A DNA stretch of 21,637 nucleotides, taken from a virus. The translations under genes and the position numbers were made by a program. The notes beneath the pieces were generated by a model. It did not search any database. It was given only the letters and a program-made list of their open reading frames with translations, and was not told the DNA's origin. Location: the IMG/VR virus record IMGVR_UViG_3300032282_002850, positions 1 to 21,637 of that record; one strand, given 5' to 3'. Shown one piece after another: positions 7,343-14,719 of the stretch (position 1 is its first letter; each line of letters starts with the position of its first letter).

Positions 7343-8108
7343 GTTATTTATTGGGGCTGCACTAATCTTAATAATATTTTTTGCTTGGCAAAGTCGAATC
7401 GCTCAAAATAAGGCATTAAGCGAGACTGATAAGCTTAAAAAATCAATCATCGATGCAGACCGTCTTGTAAAAGAGGCAGATGGTCGTTATGCTAAGCTCG
7501 TAAACTATTATAACTCTGAGAATGACTTAAAGAACCAACTTAAAGATCAGAACAGAGAGCTATACGATGTCATTAAAGATCAAGGCGAAAGACTCTTAAG
7601 CATAACAAACACAGTAGTTTCATTGGACTCTAAGGTAACTGAAGGCTTTGGGCACATTGATGATGTTGACACAAATAGAATAAATGTTGCTCTTAGATAT
7701 CCTTCTAAAGATGATCCATTCGTATTCTGGGACGGTTGGATAAACCGCAACACTGCTCAATATAACGGAGAATTTACCTTTGGTAAGTTACCGATTCAAA
7801 TAGTAGTTACTGAGGATTCTAGAGGTCTTTGGAAACACAGAATAGTTGGACCTGAATGGTTAAAGGTAGATTCTTTACAGGTAAATAGCTTACCTCCTGC
7901 TGAATACAACCCACTTACTCCTAGAAAAATACAGTGGTTAGTCGGCGGAATGTATAACCATTCTCTTACAAACTCAAGCCTTAATTCAATAGGGATAGGT
8001 GTAGGCTTAAACTTATTCGATCAGCACAACATCATATTTAGTGCCAATTCACAAGCACAAATTGGAGTAGGATACTACTTCAAAATAAAATCACTAAAGA
8101 AGAAATAA
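7320..8108 (+). CDS. Membrane-anchored protein with coiled coil and beta-rich C-terminus
   Basis: 262 aa. A short N-terminus and a hydrophobic helix at about 8-24 are followed by a long charged helix (30-95) and a mixed domain containing DPFVFWDGW and RGLWKHRIVGPEW. The end (about 205-257) alternates hydrophobic and polar residues in hairpin-like strands (IGIGVGLNLF, then IGVGYYFKI), as in outer-membrane beta proteins of Bacteroidota. The order inner-membrane anchor, coiled coil, outer-membrane-like strands suggests a protein bridging the envelope, perhaps a spanin analogue used in lysis. The family is not recognised and the bridging role is inferred. It overlaps the upstream coiled-coil gene by 23 bases. 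Confidence 0.65.
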   Translation: MNKDLFYKLFIGAALILIIFFAWQSRIAQNKALSETDKLKKSIIDADRLVKEADGRYAKLVNYYNSENDLKNQLKDQNRELYDVIKDQGERLLSITNTVVSLDSKVTEGFGHIDDVDTNRINVALRYPSKDDPFVFWDGWINRNTAQYNGEFTFGKLPIQIVVTEDSRGLWKHRIVGPEWLKVDSLQVNSLPPAEYNPLTPRKIQWLVGGMYNHSLTNSSLNSIGIGVGLNLFDQHNIIFSANSQAQIGVGYYFKIKSLKKK

Positions 8109-8109
8109 G

Positions 8110-10311
8110 ATGGCACAAAGCAGGTTCGTAAATCTAACGTCATATTGCATGGCCGAATACATGGCAGAGCCGTTAGGTTCTTCTAATTATTACAATGACG
8201 ATTTCATCTTGGTCGAGAACGCTAAGACTGGGATTCATCAGATATTTAATGATGATGCTTCTTACCATACCACCAAGAACATACAGGATCTGACTGCCAT
8301 TTTGCTAGGTAATAACACATACGCTTATTTAGATAGCGAGAAGATACCTAATTATTTAGCATACGATACTGATTTGACAGTTACACCAATAACTGGCTAC
8401 AATGTCGTAATGGAAAAAGTAAGATTTCACTTTGTTGCAGGTTTTGATTTTGATCAATTTGTTGCTCTATTACTAAACGTGAGTCATACTGAGAATGATG
8501 GAAAGAAAAACGTTTTCGCTAACATCTTGCTTTCTCCGGAGACAATCCATGAGTTAATAATATTCAACCCAAAACCGTTATTCATCTCCAATGCAATGTA
8601 TGATAGGTTCATTGACATCCTAGTACCTTCGATAAAGAACATAAACGAGGACTATAAGATAGCTGCGGTACCTGCAAACACCTTTGTTGCTGCAATAACT
8701 CCAACTCCTAACGGTTCTACTGGCTTTATCTATAACAACCCAATTGACTTAGGACTAGCTGAATGCAGCAAGAAAAAGACGATAGTCACTGGAACTTCAA
8801 CTAATTACGATTCTTATGAAGTCTCTGAGTTCTACACTGCGACTGTTTCTCAAAGCAACGAATTCGATAATGTCGGAGCTTACATAAACGAATCTGCTGT
8901 AGGCGACTACATCGAGTTTTATCTGACGTTCAATAGCGGATTTCCAGAAGAACTTATCTCAATATTAAACCGTAGAAATCCAGCAGATAGCTGGATAGTC
9001 ATTCATCAGCTCAGCGTGTTTGAACAATTAGGAAGTTCATTCATAAACACAAGCAGACAAGTATTCTTTCAAGAAGACGGATTTGACGAACCTAACATAT
9101 TTAGACCAGTTTTAAAGAACGCTAACCATGCGGTAAGCATGTCAATTGACTTGATTTGTCGATTGACTAATCAACGAAACGGTGAACAGATAATCAGGGA
9201 AGCTTCATTTAACTTAATCTCTCCTAAAAAATATGGAAAGAAGTTAAATGCTCTACCTATATTAGATAAGCCAGGTTCACAGACCGTCTATAATAAGATA
9301 GTCAAGAATAACTTTGAAGCTACTTCTCTTTTCATTGAACCTGCACAAGTTTCACCACAGTCTACCACAATAGGCTCGACTACTGGAGGAACTACTCCAA
9401 CTCCTTCTACTACTGGAGGAACGAGCACGACTCCTATTACCTATACTGAATACGTGCCAATCTTCTTCAATAACAATAACATATCGATTGCTTCAACGAA
9501 TAGTATGGTAAAAATATCTGATGCGTCAGAAGAAATAGTATTTAGTCCGGGTAAATTAAGATTCGTCTTATCTCCGTTTGATAACTTGCTTAAGTTTAAG
9601 GTTTATACTAAGAATTCATCAACTACTTCAAATACCCCAATACCTCTAGACTTAAATACTAATGCACCAACGTATAAAATAGTTTTTGAAACCGATAATG
9701 GTAAAATCGCCATTAAAAACACCGGAGACTCTCAACTTGAGAACCTTTCTACTGGAGTAATTGCATTCAACATTGCTAAGGCCGACAGTGAGATAATTTC
9801 AGGATCAAAGAACAGAACGATGTACTTAACTTCAGTTTCACAAGACGGTCGTGAGACTTTCATGTATTCTGGAGAATGGAGAAAGCCTAGCGAACAATCT
9901 GAAGTAGATTCAGCAATTTCAACTGCCTTGGCTGAATCAAATAAACAAAAGAACTTACAGGAGATATTAGATAAGATAACTGCTCAAAACTCGAGCACAA
10001 CTTCTCAATTAGACATCTCCTCAGCTAATTCAACTTCCTCAATTAAGGATAAAGGTCAGGCACCTACCGTAAACAGATTTGGAATAAAGGACAGTAAATC
10101 GCTACAGGCAACTATTAAGAACCTTGTTTCCGGAAACACTACTGCTACTTCAAATACATCTAAGAAGCAAACTGTTTATACTGTTGCTAAAGGAGATAGC
10201 ATAAAAACTATCTCTGTAAAATACGGTGTAACTGTCGAGTCTATTAAAAAAGCAAACAACTTAACTACTAACGAAGTAGCAATTGGTCAAAAGTTGATCA
10301 TTACCTTCTAA
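8110..10311 (+). CDS. Large virion protein with C-terminal LysM domain
   Basis: 733 aa, starting one base after the upstream stop. The body is not recognised: an alpha/beta region (1-400), then a threonine/proline/glycine-rich linker at about 418-445 built from a duplicated 30-base unit, then a beta-rich domain (450-590). A low-complexity S/T/N/Q stretch follows (600-685). The end (687-733) is a clear LysM peptidoglycan-binding domain: VYTVAKGDSIKTIS, then VESIKKANNL and IGQKLIITF. LysM is known in T4-type baseplate wedge protein gp53 and in many tail proteins that touch the cell wall. A baseplate or tail-tip place fits the upstream gp26-like gene. Not a gp53 by size (gp53 is about 196 aa). 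Confidence 0.75.
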   Translation: MAQSRFVNLTSYCMAEYMAEPLGSSNYYNDDFILVENAKTGIHQIFNDDASYHTTKNIQDLTAILLGNNTYAYLDSEKIPNYLAYDTDLTVTPITGYNVVMEKVRFHFVAGFDFDQFVALLLNVSHTENDGKKNVFANILLSPETIHELIIFNPKPLFISNAMYDRFIDILVPSIKNINEDYKIAAVPANTFVAAITPTPNGSTGFIYNNPIDLGLAECSKKKTIVTGTSTNYDSYEVSEFYTATVSQSNEFDNVGAYINESAVGDYIEFYLTFNSGFPEELISILNRRNPADSWIVIHQLSVFEQLGSSFINTSRQVFFQEDGFDEPNIFRPVLKNANHAVSMSIDLICRLTNQRNGEQIIREASFNLISPKKYGKKLNALPILDKPGSQTVYNKIVKNNFEATSLFIEPAQVSPQSTTIGSTTGGTTPTPSTTGGTSTTPITYTEYVPIFFNNNNISIASTNSMVKISDASEEIVFSPGKLRFVLSPFDNLLKFKVYTKNSSTTSNTPIPLDLNTNAPTYKIVFETDNGKIAIKNTGDSQLENLSTGVIAFNIAKADSEIISGSKNRTMYLTSVSQDGRETFMYSGEWRKPSEQSEVDSAISTALAESNKQKNLQEILDKITAQNSSTTSQLDISSANSTSSIKDKGQAPTVNRFGIKDSKSLQATIKNLVSGNTTATSNTSKKQTVYTVAKGDSIKTISVKYGVTVESIKKANNLTTNEVAIGQKLIITF
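9379..9435 (+). repeat. Imperfect tandem duplication encoding Thr-rich linker
   Basis: A 30-base unit beginning ACTACTGGAGGAAC (9379-9392) recurs at 9409-9422, followed by diverged copies of the rest. It encodes two TTGGT-type linker units in the LysM protein and probably sets linker length. Confidence 0.6.
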
Positions 10312-10336
10312 AGTGAATTTGTGTTAGCCGAAAAAG

Positions 10337-10344
10337 ATAAATAA
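10337..10344 (+). promoter_or_regulatory. Late-promoter-like box ATAAATAA
   Basis: The box reads GATAAATAATAAAAAT, 18 bases before the ATG at 10363, and is one of the best matches to the series. It precedes a gene with signs of high expression. Confidence 0.65.
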
Positions 10345-10362
10345 TAAAAATAATAGCAAGAA

Positions 10363-11955
10363 ATGAAAGGTTTCGTAAACCAACTACTTAATTCATTAAA
10401 GTCTGATGAAAAGTTGGGCAAAGACCCACTAGTAAAGATGCTTATCGAATCTACTGATAAGTCAATCCTTTTGGGAGAGCACCCAGTTTCAATCTACGAT
10501 AAGTTAAAAGAAGGAGTAACAGCATTAGCTTCGACTACAAAAAGCCCTAAGCTAAAAGCTATTTCTGAACAATTCAATAAGTTTGAATCTACTCCTGAAA
10601 CAAAAATTAACGCTATTGCTAAAAAAATAGACCTTTCGTCTAGGATTTCTGAGATCAAAGGATCTGAGCTTGGTAAGAACCCAGTAATTTCTTCTCAATT
10701 AGATCTTTTTGAGAGCCATTTAGTTCAAGGAGCACCAGACTTTCTTTTATGCGAGTCATTCCTTAATTTACTAGCTCCTCATCAATATGATAAAGTTGCT
10801 AAAAAGCATTCTAGAGTCATTTCAAAGTATTTGAAAGAAAACCAAAGCAAGCATCTAATCATGGCTGCGATCTATAACATGGACGCAATGCCAAACAACC
10901 AATACACAAACGTTTCTTCAGATCTTAAACAAATGTTGTTGAAAGAGTCTTATTCTTCTGACATCCTTAAGATCAAATACGGCACGACTATTCCAGTAGT
11001 TAACCAATTAGTAAATGATTTACGTTTGATTGAGTCTAAAAAAGAAGGTTACTTTACATTAGGCGAAGGAGATTCTATTACTGCAATTAGCAACATGATT
11101 GCACCTGCTACTCAAGCAAAAGACGGATTCATTGTTTATACAAACGACAGATTCGTTTCAATAAGAGAGTCTAAGGCGCTTACTGGTAAAGAAACTAAGA
11201 TTTATGTTGATAGCAACGTAAAGATTGCTGAAGTTGATCCGAACTATGTTAAAGATAAATTTCCTAGATTCTATAAAGTAGCTGAGTCTTTTGCTACCTT
11301 AGGATTTAAGAAAAACATCGATGGTACTGGAGTAGAGTCTAATTCAATTAGAAACTTTAACTTGAGACTTTCGGTAAACGAGCAAAACAATATCGATATT
11401 TACTTAAATGGAAACATCGTTGCCGATGCTACTGAGATCAGTCTTAACGAAGCAATCTCTTTAGAAACGGCAGACACTAAACAACGATTAGTAAACCTTC
11501 TTGAAAACACTGATAATATCTTTAACTTTGATTTCATTAAAGAAGTTACTAACGACCGTACATTGGCTGAAGCTAAAGTAGTTAAGATCAATGATGATTA
11601 CTTTGTTTGTGAGAAGCTTAATGCTGCTGAATATGAGTGGAATAAGATGGACGAATACCAAATGTATGAGTTCTTTTCTCACAAATTCAATTACGACATT
11701 AGTCCTATTTTCAAAACTAAAATCGATGAAAAGGTTGAAAAATTCAAACACATCGAAAACAAAAAGAAAGACATCTTAGGAGACGTAAGCAAATTAGAAA
11801 TTACTTTAGATAAATTACAAGCAGCAATTCACAATCCGGACATGGATTCAGACGCAGTTAAGAAGCTAGAAAAGATCAAAGAATCTGTTGAAGCAACGAT
11901 GACTGCTCTAAAGCAAGATTACGTAGGTTTAGATCTAATTAAGAAAAGCATTTAA
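10363..11955 (+). CDS. Unknown abundant virion protein, single-gene transcription unit
   Basis: 530 aa. The family is not recognised. The first 110 residues are helical and lysine-rich, the middle (about 200-420) looks alpha/beta with strands such as DGFIVYTNDRFVSI, and the last 80 residues form a long charged coiled coil. No membrane segment or signal peptide. The gene is flanked by a late box 18 bases upstream and a strong terminator 22 bases downstream, so it is transcribed alone. By hand count only about 2 of some 44 isoleucine codons are ATA, whereas ATA is common in neighbouring genes such as the terminase. That bias suggests heavy expression, as expected of a major head or tail protein. 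It could also be an internal head protein, but its N-terminus (MKGFVNQLL) lacks the cleavage-site motif seen further on. Confidence 0.8.
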   Translation: MKGFVNQLLNSLKSDEKLGKDPLVKMLIESTDKSILLGEHPVSIYDKLKEGVTALASTTKSPKLKAISEQFNKFESTPETKINAIAKKIDLSSRISEIKGSELGKNPVISSQLDLFESHLVQGAPDFLLCESFLNLLAPHQYDKVAKKHSRVISKYLKENQSKHLIMAAIYNMDAMPNNQYTNVSSDLKQMLLKESYSSDILKIKYGTTIPVVNQLVNDLRLIESKKEGYFTLGEGDSITAISNMIAPATQAKDGFIVYTNDRFVSIRESKALTGKETKIYVDSNVKIAEVDPNYVKDKFPRFYKVAESFATLGFKKNIDGTGVESNSIRNFNLRLSVNEQNNIDIYLNGNIVADATEISLNEAISLETADTKQRLVNLLENTDNIFNFDFIKEVTNDRTLAEAKVVKINDDYFVCEKLNAAEYEWNKMDEYQMYEFFSHKFNYDISPIFKTKIDEKVEKFKHIENKKKDILGDVSKLEITLDKLQAAIHNPDMDSDAVKKLEKIKESVEATMTALKQDYVGLDLIKKSI

Positions 11956-11976
11956 TCCAGAAAAATAATTAAAGTG

Positions 11977-12013
11977 AATGGGCGTTATTTTTAGCGCCCA
12001 TTTTTTATTTTTC
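11977..12013 (+). terminator. Rho-independent terminator
   Basis: A perfect 8-bp stem AATGGGCG/CGCCCATT (11977-11984 with 11995-12002, ten-base loop) runs straight into a T-rich tract, TTTTTTATTTTT. It ends the unit of the abundant protein and separates it from the island that follows. Confidence 0.9.
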
Positions 12014-12056
12014 ATTTTTTATAGTATTATAGTCTCAAACTTAAAATTATTTTTAA

Positions 12057-12338
12057 ATGAAAAGTAACATTGTAGTCGGCCCAATCCAAAAGGCAAAACC
12101 GACAGTTAGCAGCACAGTTGGATCTAAGATCCAAGAAAACCTTAAGAAAATGAAAATCGGAAACTTCTTTGAAGTTAAAGGTTTAAATGACAGTCGAGAG
12201 CTTCGTAACCTACGAGCAGGAATCAGCTATTTTAGCAGAAGAAACAGAATCAAAGTTGAGACTTCTTTCAAAAGTGGTGTTCTTATTGTCATGAAGACTA
12301 AAAAATCGGGTGAAACCCAAAAGGCTGAGACAGTATAA
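12057..12338 (+). CDS. Small basic unknown protein
   Basis: 93 aa, strongly basic, with K and R spread throughout and a possible short alpha/beta fold at 35-85 (IGNFFEVKGL, then ISYFSRRNRIKVETSF). This charge suits nucleic-acid binding, but no known motif is visible. It is the first gene after the terminator, has no ATAAATAA box, and is preceded by TATAGTATTATAG at about 12020-12032, which may be part of a different class of promoter. It leads the island of three DNA- or sugar-related enzymes. Confidence 0.65.
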   Translation: MKSNIVVGPIQKAKPTVSSTVGSKIQENLKKMKIGNFFEVKGLNDSRELRNLRAGISYFSRRNRIKVETSFKSGVLIVMKTKKSGETQKAETV

Positions 12339-12355
12339 GAACTAAACAACCCTTG

Positions 12356-13183
12356 ATGGATACTAGAATAGACTTTAATACTGCCAAAAAATTCAATCAG
12401 CTTGAACTCATTGACTGGAAGACCCGATATGCGGACTTCCAGTTTTGGGTTCGACGTGGATTAAATGAAGTTACCTATAACGTTGGAACAAACGTTTCTA
12501 GGGGACCGAATAGTGGAGAATACATTAAGCCCTTTGTCGCAAAGAGCATGGGAGAACCGTTAGACGTTAACTTTATGTTGAATCGCGCTGACACATGGTT
12601 AGACATAGGCGGTCACATGGGATTCTTTGCCATTCGTATGGCAAAACAGTTTCCTAACATCTCAAACATTATTTTATACGAAGCTTTACCTCACAACGTG
12701 TCTTTTGCAGTTGAGAACATTAAGCTTAATGGAGTAGAAGATAAATGTGAAGTTGTGCAAAAGGCAATCAGCCCAATCGATGAAGAACGTATCGAGTTCT
12801 TTATATCTTCTGATTCTGGAAAACACTCAATCCTTCCAGTAAGAGGTCGAGAACACATCAGCGTTCCTGCAATAAACATCAATGACGCCATTAAAGAAAG
12901 CGGTGCTACTGCAATCAAGATGGACGTAGAAGGAGCAGAGTACGAGTTGATCAAGGCCGTTACTGATTGGTCTCAAATCAGAGTGATTGTTGTTGAGTGG
13001 CATTTTAATGCTCTACGTGCACTAAGAAAAGGTAAAGACCACCGAACTAAATTATTCGGAGAGGTGATGCAGATCTTAGAGCAAAACTTTGATGTCATTC
13101 GTAAGTTACCTAACGTGGCTGAGGGTAAGAACTACATAACACACTTCGTTGCGTATAAGAATGATACTGAAGAGTCCGTTTAA
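12356..13183 (+). CDS. FkbM-family SAM-dependent methyltransferase
   Basis: 275 aa from the ATG at 12356; an in-frame TTG at 12353 is less likely. The Rossmann core shows motif I WLDIGGHMGFF (81-91), the acidic end of strand two in YEALPHN (108-114) and the FkbM signature IKMDVEGAEYELI (187-199). FkbM enzymes usually O-methylate sugars or small hydroxyl substrates using SAM. Here the enzyme lies between a basic small protein and a glycosylase, and one gene before a glycosyltransferase-like protein, so the substrate may be a sugar on phage DNA or on a virion glycan. The substrate is inference. Its 3' end overlaps the next gene by 23 bases. Confidence 0.85.
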   Translation: MDTRIDFNTAKKFNQLELIDWKTRYADFQFWVRRGLNEVTYNVGTNVSRGPNSGEYIKPFVAKSMGEPLDVNFMLNRADTWLDIGGHMGFFAIRMAKQFPNISNIILYEALPHNVSFAVENIKLNGVEDKCEVVQKAISPIDEERIEFFISSDSGKHSILPVRGREHISVPAININDAIKESGATAIKMDVEGAEYELIKAVTDWSQIRVIVVEWHFNALRALRKGKDHRTKLFGEVMQILEQNFDVIRKLPNVAEGKNYITHFVAYKNDTEESV

Positions 13184-13583
13184 TCTACTACAAGAAATAT
13201 ACAATGAGCACCCTTGGCGGGTGCTCATTTGTTGTATAATGTTGAATTGTACTTCTAGAAAACAGGTCGATAGAGTTAGAGATAAGTTCTTTGAACTCTA
13301 CCCTGAGCCAGAGAGTGCGATCTCAGCAGATCCTAATGAGATGGCAGAAGTCATCGCCCATTTAGGTTTTAAGAATCGTAGAACCAAGACGATTCAGAGG
13401 TTCTCAAGGGACTGGGTTGAATTAGAATGGACCGAACCTAACGAACTATATGGAATAGGCAAATATGCTCAGGACTCATGGGAGATATTTAAAAAAGGAA
13501 ACCTTAAAGTCCAACCAGAAGACGGAGTACTCAATAAATACTTGGCTTGGGCTAAAACCCAACCCATAAACCCAATAAAATAG
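13161..13583 (+). CDS. MBD4-like HhH-GPD DNA glycosylase
   Basis: 140 aa from the ATG at 13161 (a TTG at 13149 would add four residues). It reads as the minimal catalytic domain of the MBD4 type. HPWRVLICCIMLN (17-29) matches the 'DPWKLLIATIFLN' start; LGF..RRTKTI.RFS (68-82) and the hairpin ELYGIGKYAQDS (95-106) follow. The catalytic segment is VQPEDGVLNKY (117-127), with D121 at the place of the essential aspartate of human MBD4. There is no iron-sulphur cysteine cluster and no Endo III lysine, so it should be monofunctional. MBD4 enzymes remove T, U and 5-hydroxymethyluracil opposite G. The start region contains a perfect 11-bp hairpin at 13203-13229, and the gene overlaps the methyltransferase by 23 bases. 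Confidence 0.8.
   Translation: MILKSPFNLLQEIYNEHPWRVLICCIMLNCTSRKQVDRVRDKFFELYPEPESAISADPNEMAEVIAHLGFKNRRTKTIQRFSRDWVELEWTEPNELYGIGKYAQDSWEIFKKGNLKVQPEDGVLNKYLAWAKTQPINPIK
13203..13229 (+). other. Perfect 11-bp hairpin at the start of the glycosylase gene
   Basis: AATGAGCACCC and GGGTGCTCATT pair perfectly around a 5-base loop (TTGGC). An outer ATACAA/TTGTAT pairing is possible with a small bulge. It lies 20 bases after the methyltransferase stop, inside codons of the glycosylase. The following TTTGTTGTATAATG is only weakly T-rich, so a leaky terminator or an RNA structure affecting translation are both possible. Confidence 0.7.
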
Positions 13584-13586
13584 AAT

Positions 13587-14678
13587 ATGAAAAGCCTTTA
13601 CACCTATTTTGGTCTTCTTGACCTACACTTCACTGATACTCCAGGTCACAATCTATATCAATTAGGATTGATTGATTCTATCGCTAATGAGTATGGTCAA
13701 GAAAAATTTGATTTCTTTAGTTATTATCCAGAAGACGACATGCCTGATCGAAAGTCAAGCTTATCAGGTTTTCCCAACTGTCTTCACTCTAAAATATTCA
13801 TAAAATATTTTGAAAAGAGAATAGACAAATACCTAATAGGTTCGACCGAAATGTTTTCAAATGTTTCTGAGAAAAAATACGATAAGCTCTTTCTAAAGGC
13901 AAGGTTTAGAAATCTCTCAACTTTAAGTAAGAAGTGGAAAGACGCTAGAACATTTGAACTTTTGATAACTACTGCAATCGATGCAGGCTACTCAAAGGAA
14001 GAGATTATCATACTTGATACTGACCTTTCTCTTTCTCACCACTTCACCACCAAATATAGAGAGTCGGTGACTATCGTGATTCCATCAATTGATTTTCCTG
14101 GAATCTCATCCGATTTCTTAGAAGAATGTGTTACCGTTAATGTCGAAAATTGGGATGAGAAACACAACGGTCTTTGCACCGTCTATTATGGAAACATCAA
14201 TACTTCAAATTACAAGAAAGGCAATCAAAAGAATGAGATCTTAGGAGATGCAATTCGCCACATTGAAAAGATGAATGACGGGAAAGAAGATGCCTTGAGT
14301 CTGATTTGTAAAAGAGAAGATTATGAAGGCGCAGTTCTTCATCCTGATGCCAATAGAAACCTTCACATAGAGCGTTACGATAGACAGATAATTTTTGGTA
14401 CTTTACTTGCGTCAAACATCATGTTAAATGTGACTAAGGACAAATATGACAATCACAAATTCGTCCCGGCCAGAATATATGAAGCTTTAATATTTGGTTT
14501 GATCCCAGTCTCATATAAGTTTGAATTCATGAGTATGGCATTTTCTTTTAATAACATAGAAGACTTAGAAGAAATTTATCTCTATTTCAAAGAGTGTTCT
14601 AAGGAAGACATGCTAACTAACTACCAAGCTTTTATTAAGAGCTTCATTAAAGCTAAGCCATTTACTAATAGTAACTAA
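13587..14678 (+). CDS. GT-B glycosyltransferase-like protein resembling T4 DNA beta-glucosyltransferase
   Basis: 363 aa, close to T4 beta-glucosyltransferase (351 aa). The C-terminal half carries VTKDKYDNHKFVPARIYEAL, with R296 and E299 spaced like the UDP-contacting R and E of T4 RVWETM. That stretch is followed by a region like the T4 end (a stretch around residues 318-360 with a long final helix). The N-terminus has GHNLYQLGLIDSIA near 20-33, where T4 has SETIYLFKVISEMG. The middle is not clearly alignable by eye. The reaction would be transfer of a sugar from a nucleotide-sugar to a hydroxymethylated base; glycosylation of a virion protein is the alternative. It starts four bases after the glycosylase stop, with which it is co-transcribed. 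Confidence 0.55.
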   Translation: MKSLYTYFGLLDLHFTDTPGHNLYQLGLIDSIANEYGQEKFDFFSYYPEDDMPDRKSSLSGFPNCLHSKIFIKYFEKRIDKYLIGSTEMFSNVSEKKYDKLFLKARFRNLSTLSKKWKDARTFELLITTAIDAGYSKEEIIILDTDLSLSHHFTTKYRESVTIVIPSIDFPGISSDFLEECVTVNVENWDEKHNGLCTVYYGNINTSNYKKGNQKNEILGDAIRHIEKMNDGKEDALSLICKREDYEGAVLHPDANRNLHIERYDRQIIFGTLLASNIMLNVTKDKYDNHKFVPARIYEALIFGLIPVSYKFEFMSMAFSFNNIEDLEEIYLYFKECSKEDMLTNYQAFIKSFIKAKPFTNSN

Positions 14679-14696
14679 AAAGTCACACACGGTCAG

Positions 14697-14704
14697 ATAA
14701 ATAA
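14697..14704 (+). promoter_or_regulatory. Late-promoter-like box ATAAATAA
   Basis: The box reads GATAAATAATTAAAAC, 15 bases before the ATG at 14720. It is flanked by an imperfect inverted repeat (CGGTCAG and CTGATCG, one G-U pair). It restarts late transcription after the enzyme island. Confidence 0.65.
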
Positions 14705-14719
14705 TTAAAACTGATCGAT

